The notes under the pieces were generated by a model. That model did not search any database and was not told the DNA's origin. It worked only from the letters and a program-made list of their open reading frames with translations. From contig JAQPZY010001549.1 of NCBI GenBank assembly GCA_029931535.1, forward strand, positions 1,036,501 to 1,100,500: a stretch of DNA of 64,000 bases. The letters run 5' to 3'. Below, in pieces: positions 34,122 through 44,329 of the stretch. The first letter of the stretch is position 1. The number at the start of each line of letters is the position of its first letter. The position numbers and the translations under genes were made by a program. The DNA comes from Margaritifera margaritifera (Eukaryota; Mollusca; Bivalvia; Unionida; Margaritiferidae).

Positions 34122-35460
34122 TTAGTATACTAGAAGTGGCCAAAGGATTCTTGGTAGAGTACCATGCTTGTAACACCAGGCTTTGTACTTCCCAGGTAGC
34201 CCACTCTTGTCTATGGATTCCATCCAGTCTTTGGCTTGTTGCTTCAAGTCTGCCATACTCTCGATGTCATTCACGGAGTCCTTAAACCACTTGCCGAGGC
34301 TCTTAACTGACCGCTCACTCAGTATTGGTATCACTTCCTCTCCTATTTTGATCCTGTATTTATCTTGCACCTTTTCTTTCCTCAGGACCAGACTTCTTGA
34401 CTTAGATGACTTAAACTTCATCCTGTCCCAACTGATCAGGTCTCCAAGATCTTCTAACATCCACCTACCTTCTGGTACTGACTTGGATGTAATTGTCATA
34501 TCATCCATGAAGGCTCTTGTAGGAGGCTGCCGAACTCCAGATGACATAATTGGTTATTCTCTGCCGACTTCACAAGGAGATTCACTGAAGCTGAAAATAG
34601 TACTACCGAAATGATACATCCAGTTATGATGCCAACTTCTAATCTCAGCCATGCTGTTTTGTAGTCTGACACGGTGAAGCGCATTTTGAAGTTATCGAGG
34701 TAGTGTTGAAGCATGTCCCTTAACTTCTCTGGTGTTTGATACTTCTCTAGAGTCAGGTTAACCAACTTGTGTGGAATGCTGCCATATGCGTTGGCGAGGT
34801 CTAGCCACAACATTGTCAGATCGCCTTTGTTTTCCTTGGCATCCTGGATGATGTTAGTTAAGACACATGTGTGCTCAAGGCAACCAGGTATTCCTGGAAC
34901 TCCACCTTTCTGAACTGAAGTATCGATGTAATTGTTCTCCAGCAAGTATTTCGTCAGACACCGGGGATGGACGGCTAGGCATATCTTCCCTTCCACCTTT
35001 AGAAGGGATATTGTCCTGAATTGCTTGATTTCTGACGAATTCTCTTACTTCGGAATAAAGCAGCCCTCGGCAAGCAGCCATCTCTGTCAACTTGCCTCTT
35101 CTCCATTTGACCTTTATTAGTTTCCAAAGTCTTCTGGTTAGTCTTGGATAGTATTTGTAGACTTTGTTAGGAACACAATTTGGTCCTGGAGCTGATGCCG
35201 CCGTTGCATCGTTTATAATGTCCTTCACTTCTTCCAGTATTGGTTCTGAACTGTCAATTGGAACTGCTGGTTCTTCTGGGTTTATACGTTTGGGCTTATC
35301 TCTGAGGTCTTTCTCTCTATCTGGATCACTGTGGGTTTTTCTCCATTGTTCTTCTACCTCCTCCTTCGGACATTCCAGTCTCCCTGATCTTTTGTCTCCT
35401 AACAGCTTATTAACGAATCCAAACGGGTTGGCAGGGAAGTGTGCTATCTTCTGCATACGC
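34122..35460 (-). pseudogene. R2-like element reverse transcriptase
   Basis: Frames 35,456-34,875, 34,996-34,496 and 34,547-34,122 carry the RT in order. First come NPFGFVNKLLGDKRSGRLEC and DATAASAPGPNCVPNKVYK (fingers). Motif A is LWLDLANAYGSIPHKLV, and motif B is near VGIITGCIISVVLFSASVN. Motif C is RAFMDDMTITSKS, and the thumb is SLGKWFKDSVND and SGLPGKYKAWCYKHGTLPRI. Both catalytic aspartates of FMDD are present, unlike the other RT relics in this window, but two frameshifts (near 34,900 and 34,540) separate the parts. Confidence 0.85.
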
Positions 35461-35549
35461 TCTCTTCTGTTCGTTCTGATGTTCTCTGCTCTTCTCAGAG
35501 TCTTGATCCTTTCATGTAGTTTATCTCTGAGGTCACTCAGCTCCTTTAT

Positions 35550-36175
35550 CTATTCATCCACTGCATTGCGATACCTTCTTGTCAGCCTCCGCAGCTCTGC
35601 TCTTATGTTTGCAATCTCCTGAAATCTACGGTTTTCTTTTGGCAATGTATTTCTCTGCTTCTTTTCATCTATTCCAAACCGATATTTTCCCATACTGCAG
35701 ATGATGGTGGCCATGGCTTCTTCCTTTCTGTCAACACTTCCTGCCCATGTTACTTCCAGTAGCTGGTCTACGTCCTCATCAAACTGTCTCCATGCTGTTT
35801 TATTGGAACTCAGTTGCCATTTCACCCTTAGTTTCTGTTGACTAACACTCTCGTTTACCGTTGTAGATCTTCTCTGAATATTCAACTCCTGTCTCCCGCT
35901 CAAATTCATTGAAGCATCTATACTCTCCACACTGTTGCTGAACTCGTTTTCATCCTCTAGCACTTGGAGGTGCTGGACACTTTGGTGTGTATCCTGGTCC
36001 ATCTCATCCTCCGTCTCACCAGGATGCCCTGTGCGTTGTACTAGATTTAGGATCTGAGGACATCCCATCTTGGTACGGTGAATTTTAAGCCCCCTCTCGT
36101 TTTTACATGTTTTGCCACAACTGCAGACTCTAGATGTGTCCGTATTCTGGTTCGTTGTCCGTTGATCAGGCGTGT
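35550..36175 (-). pseudogene. R2-like element, N-terminal region with zinc finger
   Basis: In one minus-strand frame from about 36,170 the sequence includes CSCGKTCKNERGLKIHRTKM and a following Cys: a CxC, H, C-type nucleic-acid-binding finger (about 36,060-36,130). It then has an acidic linker (GETEDEMDQDTHQSVQHLQV) and a helical region, WAGSVDRKEEAMATIICSMG, KENRRFQEIANIRAELRRLT, that precedes the RT in this lineage. Upstream ATG choice is unclear. The frame closes at about 35,550 and continues in another frame (35,622-35,460). Confidence 0.75.
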
Positions 36176-36424
36176 TTATATCCGTGGTCTCGCCGTTTGG
36201 TCGATCACACTCCCCCGCTCTCGCACGACCTTGGGGTATCTCACAACATATGTATCCATAGCGAAGTTGAAGATTTCGCCTTCACAGGAGTTGTACTCTG
36301 GCTTGCAAGGCCATCATACACATGTTCACCGGACTTTCCCGATTTTCAGCAGTCTCTCCTTGCTGTCACCATTCTGTTCACGGTTGCCAATTAGTCTTTC
36401 CTAATAGTCACTGGGGTCTCCAGA

Positions 36425-36700
36425 TATGGCAATATATGAATATAGTTCTGCACTGCAACCGGTTCCATCATCAGGTGGGGATCCCATATCCTAAAGCGTT
36501 TTGGCGCTGACCCACAACACTCTCCAGGGGTGCGCCGACTGAGTTGTTCAGACTCAGCCCGGAACCGATTAACTTTTTTCAATCGCTCCCCTCTCTTCCG
36601 CCAAATCCAATGTGAGGCTTCCTCCGCCTGTTTGACAACCTTGGTTACTAAATTCCTGCATCTAGGTCCTGTAATCCCGATGTGATATACATCCTCCATG
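36425..36700 (-). pseudogene. R2-like element, C-terminal fragment of second copy
   Basis: From about 36,700 the minus strand reads YHIGITGPRCRNLVTKVVKQ, AEEASHWIWRKRGERLKKV, then the 3' tail. G-I-T-G...(A)EKASxWxWxxR is the usual extreme C-terminus of this RT family, which is how I recognise it as a 3' end upstream of another copy's 5' end. The 144-codon open frame extends past it into non-coding tail. Confidence 0.7.
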
Positions 36701-36835
36701 AGACCAGTAATTTTAGAAAGATTTTGGAGTAAAAACAACAGCCTTGCAAATAGCCATATACAATAATTGTATCTTTGATTTTGTGACCAAACATTTATGA
36801 GGTTCACAATATCATTTGAGTTCAAAAATTTCTAT

Positions 36836-36935
36836 TCCACCTATAATATGATGAAAGATGATCCACTCTCCACCTATAATATGATGAAAGATGATCCACT
36901 CTCCACCTATAATATGATTAAAGATGATCCACTCC
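36836..36935. repeat. Three units of about 34 bp
   Basis: CCACCTATAATATGATGAAA plus GATGATCCACTCT, three times. Confidence 0.9.
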
Positions 36936-37297
36936 ACTTATCTTTTACTTCTTAAGTTTGTTCAAACTGAAAATGAGCAGTTTTATGTGTGACCAGCCTT
37001 TTCATATAACTATTTTGAAAATCATCTCCTGTTGTCCTGATTGTACTTGCTCAACTATTAAGTAATTTTGCAAACTATGATGCTTCGCTGGGAATGTACA
37101 GTCGGTGGAGTATGGTGTATTTGACTGGCAATTATGGCTTGCACAGCCGTCCATTGGATGTGTGGGAACTCGGTTTCATAAAATACATGACCAAACTAAG
37201 TCCTGGTAGATGATCACTGTTTATATAACCATTGCATATGGAAATACTTTCCTGTCCGCCTCCCAAGAGTTAACGCAATAACTATTTTATTCAGAGA

Positions 37298-37580
<283 letters not shown>

Positions 37581-37640
37581 CCTGCACCACTTATATTGTT
37601 GTTGATGTGAAACGTGTTAATAGTAACTGTTACCATACAT

Positions 37641-37840
37641 ACTTGCGTATAAGTGGGATCTGACTGCTAACTGCATAGACCTAGATCTGCCATCGCATAA
37701 TGCGCCGACAAATATTGGTCTATTCAGTGTGTTAGGAGTAATCAGTAGAACAAACAATATAGACCCCGATCTGACGGCGTGTTATGCGACACAATATCAG
37801 GGTCTGTGTTGTTTGCAGTTGGACTCAACTTATACGCGAG
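37641..37840. mobile_element. Palindromic MITE, better preserved copy
   Basis: The outer inverted repeat ACTTGCGTATAAGTGGGATC / (reverse complement) ACTCGCGTATAAGTTGAGTC encloses two palindromes, 37,674-37,722 and 37,759-37,807. Their centres are GCATAATGCG and GTTATGCGAC. It aligns with 26,355-26,545. Confidence 0.8.
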
Positions 37841-39025
37841 TACCGACAATATATATTATATGTAGATGGGTGAGTGGATATTAACTAGTGTAAAGTTCTA
37901 CGATAGGACACAACTGTGTTGAATACATGAACACAACATGTGAGGAAATCAGAGTACAGAACACATATCAGTACAAGTGGATATAATTTACTGTGCGAAG
38001 TTTTTGCCCACTAGTCCATACAGAACAATATAAAACTGTTTGTAATAAATTAGGATGATCCTATATTTTGACTTCAATTGTTAATGACTGGATTAAGAAC
38101 ATGTATCTGGAACCATAATTCATATTTAAAGCATCATGGATTCGAAGGGGGGAGGGGGAGGACAGGTTCTTATTTTTAAGGTGCTGTTGTTTGCTAGAAT
38201 TTGTGAACATTTAGCACCAAATAGTCTTACGTTTCCTAATATGAGACAGCATCGGATTGAATACTGGTCTACACCAAAGAATAGACTGAAATCAAAGTAC
38301 ATGGTGGTAAAGATGTCATAAAGGAAAACTCCTGCTCTCCTGCAAACACTGAAGGTCGTCATTACTGTTTATAAAGGAAGGCTGAGAACTGTTCTTCACC
38401 TAAGAAAAATTAGACATAACAAGCTTTAGTTTATATATATCTTCAGATTACAATATTCTAGGGCGAATACATGTATCCCAACACACGATGGTCAGAGAGA
38501 GGTGTTTTTTGTATTAAAATATAATGTGCTTGCTACCCAATCACAAACATTCAATAAAGGGTAATGTAACAGGTACAAACATTACAGCCGATAAGTGTGC
38601 TTTGTTTAAATGCAACTGTGCATCAATATATTGAATGCAGGTAACTGAAAACATTGGCTGAATTCACAAGGCAGTTCAGGGGGGTGGAGTAATTATTTTG
38701 TGGTGACTTGCTGCCCATATGCGGGCACTGGCAAAAATTTAGAGATTTGAACATGAAATTATAGAGAAATTAATACACTAATACACTTTTAATGTTTTCA
38801 CGTGAGCAAGACAGAATAGACAAAATTAGTGTGTGTGTGTGTGTGGGGGGGGGGGGGCATTAGGCACCATTTAGCCACGTCTCGTGTAACTATCAGAATA
38901 GACTACGTGGTCAAAACAACAAAAATAACAATGTAACTCCATCTACACAGTATCATTTGATTATCCAAGCATTGACAAATGAAGCAGTGTTGTCACATAA
39001 GATACTGTCAAGTATTAACACTTGA
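37841..39025. other. No gene seen
   Basis: Over 1 kb without a convincing frame. G-rich runs at about 38,142-38,160 and, after a (GT)n tract, at 38,830-38,858. I looked here for a remnant of the C1q exon of copy A and saw none. Confidence 0.5.
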
Positions 39026-39145
39026 GGAGCAGCGGGTATTTCAGTGGTTAGCGTGCCGGACTCACGACCAAAGGGTGCGGGTTCGAATCCTACCATCGGA
39101 CCAGCCTGGCTCAGCTACTGAGGTGTGTCCTTGAGCAACTTTATT
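39026..39145 (+). repeat. tRNA-derived SINE (family 2), plus strand
   Basis: GAGCAGCGGGTATTTCAGTG, GTTAGCGTGCCGGACTCACG, then GCGGGTTCGAATCCTACCAT (good B box), the body CAGCTACTGAGGTGTGTCCT and TGAGCAACTT. Confidence 0.85.
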
Positions 39146-39429
39146 ACGATTGGTCCGTTGGTCAAGTATGAGCATCCTTTGTAGTAAAATACATTCGAGT
39201 TTTCAAACTTTATAATTTGAAAACTGAACAATCTAATTGTTTCATTTTTTAAATTAAGACTGTATAAACAAACGTTTTTAACATGACCTAAGATTACCAT
39301 ATTACACTGGTTGCCTTGTCTAAACCTGAAGATTTTGACTTAGTAAATCTAAGGACGTAAACCAGTCTGCGACCATTTGGAAATAGTGGATGCGGTACAT
39401 AAAGGTGTGAAGGGAACCAGGCTATTCAT

Positions 39430-40345
39430 AATTGGTCTAGCTCTCGGTTGATAATCCCTCTGTTTATAATTAAACCGGCTCTCGCTTCAAGATCAAACTT
39501 CAGTCTCAGTTATTAACAAACTTGCTCTCTGCACTGTTTTGAAAACGAGAATTCATAATTAGAAACATTATTTCTTTTCTCATTCGTTGGTTTTATTTTC
39601 TCGCCTAAAACATTCAGGTAGCGCTTTTGAACAGAGTGTTTTAATCTAGAGTGGAGTGTTTTGAAATTTGGTTTCATGACACTCTAAGATGCTTTAAACC
39701 AAGGTTCTGAATGTTCTGCAGTATTCCGAAACTTTCTTTCAAAACACTGTAGAGTCTTACTGAAGAGACGTGTTTTGAAACTGCTACACACATATAGGTA
39801 TCTACTTCGTTCATTTTACATAGCATTTCAAACGAACACTTAAAACCCTTATCATCGACAGATCATAAAATTGTTGAGCTTTAGTTTCAGCTTGAAATTT
39901 CGTGTTGACCAATAAAAAATGACTTTACTTATGAAAGTATTTTATGATTGACTTACAGTGAAATCTCAAACTCAGGCTCAGATTCTGATTGGCTTACAGT
40001 GAAATCTAAAACTCAGGCTCAGATTCTGATTGGCTTACAGTGAAATCTAAAACTCAGGCTCAGATTCTGATTGGCTTACAGTGAAATCTCAAACTCAGGC
40101 TCAGATTTGTATAATCTTCAAACCAGGTATTATTCCTTTTCACAGATGGTATCCATTATATACGAGTGTATTGAAGTAGTTCAATTGATAATGAGCTTCT
40201 TGTTTTTGTATAAATCCTCAGTTTGATTGCAATTTTGTTTAATTTAATTTAATGCCAATCGAGGTCGGTAAAAAATTCGGTACACAAATGTATGTCATAT
40301 TTCAAGAACACAATTAATGCTCGCATACCGTGTCTTATATCTATC
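39430..40345 (+). repeat. Duplicated 3' flank of the C1q unit, copy A
   Basis: Homologous along its length, in the same orientation, to 62,110-63,935. Shared blocks in order: CTAGCTCTCGGTT units, CATTCGTTGGTTTTATTTTC, AACATTCAGGTAGCGCTTTT, AAGGTTCTGAATGTTC, TTTTGAAACTGCTACAC, CAGATCATAAAAT, TGACTTTACTTATGAAAG, CAATCGAGGTCGGT and ATTTCAAGAACACAATTAAT. It contains a four-unit, 41-bp local expansion at 39,945-40,108. No coding frame. Confidence 0.85.
39945..40108. repeat. 41-bp minisatellite, 4 units
   Basis: GATTGGCTTACAGTGAAATC plus TAAAACTCAGGCTCAGATTCT, four times. The 63.5 kb homologue has a single version of this stretch. Confidence 0.93.
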
Positions 40346-40799
40346 TAGGTAAACGCGCCACAAAAGAAAAATGAATTATGTATATTTTATAACAATGGCA
40401 TGTTTATCTCATAATTGTGGATTTTCCTCGGTTTTGACAGCCTAAAACAAATACTTTCACTAATAAAGATAAAAAAAAATCAATTATTTAGTTCGGTGTT
40501 ATAGTCGTTTCTTCTAAAGTGTACTTACAAACCTAAAGTCGTAAAGATTATTACCATGCAAATATTAGATCTTCTGAAAAATGTCCTAAAAATGTGACAC
40601 AATAGAGAGACTGAGTAGTAAAAAGAGGATCACTGTGATCAATACCTACTGGTTGATCAATATCAGGAGAAAAGGTGACCTCATCAAAAGACTGACCAAT
40701 AAATGTGTCAGCTAAAGGAATAATTTCCTGATCAACATCACTCTCAAGAGCTCTTTTTGCCATAGCTCTAGTAACTGCACAAGTAGGATACAAATCATG

Positions 40800-41150
40800 G
40801 ATTTCAATCTCAATAGGATCAACTTTTTTATCCATACAAGGCTAGTCAGTTACTAGTGGATTAACCACGACCTTATCTCCAGCTAGGTCATTGCCTAGTA
40901 ACAAATGGATACCTTCTATAGGCAAAGAAGTCACTGCCCCAACAGTCACAGGTCCTGAAACTAAGTCGAATGCCAAATTGACACAAAGGAGAGAAACATT
41001 TACAAAGCCGCACTCTACTCCCTGAGTAAGTACACTTTCACTAGAAGAAGACTTCTCAGACAAAGGCAAATTACCTGATAACAAAAACTCTGAGAAGCTC
41101 ATGTGTCCCTTAATATTTTAATATAGATAGGTTTGGCAGAATCACCGATA
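40800..41150 (-). pseudogene. Gypsy II protease with a nonsense codon in the DTG motif
   Basis: The frame runs ISLIGDSAKPIYIKILRDT and then TGA, followed in frame by ASQS. In relatives this site reads D-T-G-A-x-x-S, so a GGA glycine codon appears to have become TGA exactly in the catalytic triad. Downstream, in a shifted frame, VECGFVNVSLLCVNLAFDLV, PIEGIHLLLGNDLAGDKVV and CAVTRAMAKRALES complete the retropepsin and linker. Confidence 0.8.
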
Positions 41151-41309
41151 AGTGATATAGAACCTTCTGACATGAATGGTTCATAGGTCTCCAAAATAGA
41201 ATCAGCCTGTTGTTTGTTTGTGTTAACAATTGTGTTGCTTTCAATACAAGACCGTGACCTTAACCTCTTTGAAATAAGAGCATTTAGAATAGCTTTGTCT
41301 TTATTCTGT

Positions 41310-42560
41310 TGCTTATTTTTCAACCTGTAGCAATCAGAAATGACGTGCCCTTTCTTCTTACAATAAGAGCAAGTAGGAAGAGATAAGGATCTCTGATCAA
41401 TCTTATCAGATAGTTAATTTCTAAAAGTTGTGCCGTATTGAAACTTGGAAGTACTCGTTTGAGACTGAGATGGGTGCTCCAAAGTTTCCACTTTTTGCTC
41501 GTCAAGATAGGTCTTGACATCGCTATGGATACACTTCTTGAACTCTTCAATTAATACGATTTGTCTGAGGTTATTGTTATCTTATCAACCTTCTTGGCTG
41601 AACACCACTTATCAAATAGTTGTTCTTTATTCTTGCAAATTCTACATGGGTTTGTCCAGTTTATTTTCTACAATTCCTAAATCCCTGTCGGTATGCCTCA
41701 GGTACTAAATCATAACCCTTAAAGATGTACCCCTTAACCACATCATAATCAGTACTTTGTTGTACCGACAGTACGTGTAGATTTCACGCGTTTTGCCAAT
41801 AAGTACACTTTGTAATATCAAAGTCCAAGAGAGATACACCACGTTTTCAGCAATTTTCTCAAAGTGAAGAAAGTATTTATCTACTTCTTTTTCCTAATAA
41901 GGGAGTACTAACCTAATATATCTGGTAACATCAAAACCTGAACTTGTATATAAAGGGGGGAGGGGAGTGCTCTGCTTGTCAGTTCTATTTCTTTTAATTT
42001 ATATTGCATTTCCCTTTCTTCTTCTTTTTTTCTCTCTCTGCATCTGCCTCCTCTTTCTCTCTCTCTGCATCTGCCTCCTCTTTCTCTCTTTCTGCATCTG
42101 CCTCTCTCTCTCTCTGTTTCTCCTCTTTCTGTCTCTCTCCATCTGCCTCTCCAATTTCTCTCTCTCTTTCTCTATCAGATTCTTCTCTTTCTCTCTTTCC
42201 ATCTGCCTCTGTATTTCCCTCTCCTCTTTTTGCATTTTCTGCATTTCTTTTTGAAACTGAAGCTTTCTTAATTCTAATTCCATCTGGATTATTAGCAGTA
42301 ATTCCCTTACTTTCCAATAAAAACCAGATACAGACTTATCAATCAAACCAAAGCACTATCATCCACAATACCCTTTCCCACCAAATATGGAATTCAAACA
42401 TTCTGTATCTCTTGCTTTTTCAAAGACGCTTTTGCTTCAGAAAGATCATAATGTCTGGCAAGCTCAAGCAACTCGTCCTTTTTCATCGACTCTAACCCTA
42501 CCTGGGTAGGACTTGAAACAAAGATGTTCTCAGCCTTAGATGACATTGTAAATGCTTCTG
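41310..42560 (-). pseudogene. Gypsy II gag pseudogene
   Basis: Visible parts in order: MKKDELLELARHYDLSEAK and IPYLVGKGIVDDSALV (42,350-42,490); a charged helix QMEREKEKNLIEKEREKLER and similar (42,000-42,300), encoded by a CT-rich plus strand; FDVTRYIRLVLPY, a stop, then EKEVDKYFLHFEKIAEN (about 41,870-41,940); IEEFKKCIHSDVKTYLDEQK (about 41,500-41,570); and a CCHC zinc knuckle, CSYCKKKGHVISDCYRLKN (about 41,315-41,375). Stops and frame changes lie between these parts. The coiled coil and knuckle would have served capsid assembly and RNA packaging. Confidence 0.83.
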
Positions 42561-42577
42561 GTTTCACTAAATATTTC

Positions 42578-43210
42578 TCAAATGGGTGAAATAAACCGTC
42601 TGTAGTAGGAACATGTTCCCAAATAGCTTCTCACCTCATGGACATTTGTTGGTCTTGACCACTTTTCAACTGCTTCTAACTTCTCTGGTTCAGTTGGAAT
42701 CCCATTACTGTCTACGATATGGCCTGAAAAGGATACATGTTTTTGAAAGAAATGACATTTTGTGGCGGACACTTTCAATCCAGCATTCTCTAATCGTTCT
42801 AGAAAACTTGGTGCTTCTCAAATGAGTCAGAAAAATGATAATATCATTCAAATACACTAAACAAGCCTCATACTGTATTCCGACTAAAATGCATTCCATC
42901 AAGCGCTCGAATGCTGGTACTGCATCGCAGATCCCAAAAGGCAGTACTTAGAACTGGTATAAGGCATTCGATGCTACAAAAGCAGTATTCTTGCGATCAC
43001 AGGGATCTATGTCAACTTGCCAGTATCCAATTGCAAGGTCCAATGTTGAGATTCATTGTGAGCCTTGCAAAGCATTCAACATGTTATTTGGTCTTGGGTG
43101 TGGGTATGAGTATTTTGGAGTTACACTGTTAAGCATCCTCTAATCAACACATAGTCCTGGTGATCCTTCTTTGTTGCGTACAACCACAATAGGTGAAACC
43201 CATGGACTTT
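42578..43210 (-). pseudogene. Gypsy I reverse transcriptase, truncated
   Basis: Parts in order on the minus strand: SPIVVVRNKEGSPGLCVD and SVTPKYSYPHPRP (about 43,085-43,205); motif A, ISTLDLAIGYWQVDIDPCDR (about 43,000-43,060); QF, stop, VLPFGICDAVPAFERLMECI (about 42,895-42,960); motif C, CLVYLNDIIIF (about 42,835-42,870), where the family has YLDD; then KVSATKCHFFQKHVSF, GHIVDSNGI and SYLGTCSYYRRFI (about 42,595-42,780). One stop, one or two frameshifts and the loss of a catalytic aspartate make it inactive. Confidence 0.88.
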
Positions 43211-43513
43211 CTGAAGGTTTAATAATCCCATGGTTCAGCGTTCTTTTTATCTCTATCTCTACTTCTTCTCTGATATCTAGGGGTAACCACCCTGGGTTTT
43301 GTTTATTGGCTGTGCATCACCAGCATTTATCTCATGCTTTATCTTGTCAGTACGGCCTAGACCATTCTTTGAGACTGAGAACACATATCTATATTTAAAT
43401 AATAATTTCTCGACGTCAATCAATTATGAATCAGAAAGGTTAACACTATATGAAGTTAGCAATGTTTGCAAATCCTCCCGTAGATTATTCTCTATTTTAG
43501 CCAGTTTACTGAA

Positions 43514-44170
43514 TCACCTTCTTTCTACACTTCTTGTAGGTTTAGACGGCTTTTCTGAGATAACTTCCACCTGATGGCGTACTGCGAGATTACTGTCCTT
43601 GTAAAATCGTTCTGACTCACCTTTTAGATTAGCGAGTCTCAATTGGACATAACTTCTGGTAGGGTTCACTACCAACCTGGCAAAAAGAATTTCCTTTTCA
43701 GTAAACCTGGTACAACTGGCTTCTATCATGACGCTGAGAAATTTACAATCATTTCCGTGCGAGGTGGAATCCAAACGTTTTCGACAAGTGTAAATCTAAC
43801 TACCTACAGCATTTGACTTTCCAGCTGGCACTTTATTTGCTCCACATCTATTATAAGTTCACATTTTTCTATATCTATTCGACAGTTATTCTTTGCGAGA
43901 AAGTTATAGCCAATTACCAGCGGTGCTTCCACTTCTGTGACCATCATGCGGTGTATGTAGCATCTACCGCGTATTTTTATGAGCATTCTTCGCTTCCAAA
44001 GGAGGTTACAGAACTTCCATCAGCCATTGTCATTCTCAGCAGTCTTCTTCGAGTTGGGGTGTCAAGGTCACATTAATAGCGTACTATTTCTTTGCGTTAG
44101 CACTGTTATTGTTGAGCCAGTGTCAATAAGGCAATTAACATCAACACTGAAAATGCTCGTTTTATGTACT
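43514..44170 (-). pseudogene. Gypsy I protease and linker
   Basis: VNCLIDTGSTITVL (about 44,105-44,150) is an intact D-T-G-S retropepsin motif. After a frameshift, RGRCYIHRMMVTEVEAPLVI and GYNFLAKNNCRIDIEKCELI (about 43,840-43,980) give the flap and the second half (G-x-[ND]-F-L). SYVQLRLANLKGESERFYKD (about 43,590-43,660) is the usual bridge to the RT. Confidence 0.8.
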
Positions 44171-44329
44171 GCCCATCTTCATTAACTGAGCAAATATGTC
44201 TGATATCAGATACTCGTTTGGGTCCATTGACCTTATCGCTACCTGAAATGTGACTCACAGCTTCAGCTGAAATTAGTTTTCCTGCTTGGATTTTGTACAA
44301 TATATTCACCGCCAGATTTATTCTTCTTT

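Larger units (their letters stand above)
33416..36735 (-). mobile_element. Head-to-tail pair of R2-like non-LTR elements flanked by a 34-bp direct repeat
   Basis: On the minus strand, a 3' fragment of one copy (36,700 to about 36,425) is followed directly by a near-complete 5' region and RT of a second copy (about 36,415 to 33,450). Both end in the same short tail, GGAACCGGTTGCAGTGCAGA, then ACT(A/G)TATTCATATATTG. The pair is bracketed by a 34-bp direct repeat (CTCCAAAATCTTTCTAAAAT core) at about 33,416-33,450 and 36,701-36,735 with about three mismatches. I read this as a target-site duplication. Protein content (N-terminal C-x-C...H zinc finger, RT with FMDD, C-terminal GITG...RR-like end) fits the zinc-finger-bearing R2/NeSL-type lineages, but the clade is an inference. 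Confidence 0.85.
40551..42570 (-). mobile_element. Gypsy-type LTR retrotransposon II, gag-protease fragment
   Basis: On the minus strand, from about 42,570: a gag N-terminus, a long Glu/Arg/Lys coiled coil (42,290-42,000), a gag core with EKEVDKYFLHFEKIAEN (about 41,870-41,915) and FKKCIHSDVKTYLDEQKVET, a zinc knuckle, a protease and a linker with TRAMAKRALESD. This is the usual order of invertebrate Gypsy elements with a long coiled-coil gag. The RT, RNase H and integrase are absent, and no LTR was identified. It abuts element I inside that element's RT. Confidence 0.87.

Noticed and set aside
35164..35622. 152-codon Ser/Leu-rich plus-strand ORF
   Set aside because: Antisense shadow of the R2-like RT fingers region.
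37841..39025. C1q exon of copy A
   Set aside because: I searched by eye for the FD...GxFxxPxxGxYxF anchors on both strands here and found none.
39026..39145. Functional tRNA gene
   Set aside because: The same logic applies: the tRNA-like head continues into a body shared with 7,110-7,302 and 25,630-25,725.
42004..42495. 163-codon Ser/Leu/Phe-rich plus-strand ORF
   Set aside because: It is the antisense shadow of the Gypsy II gag coiled coil.
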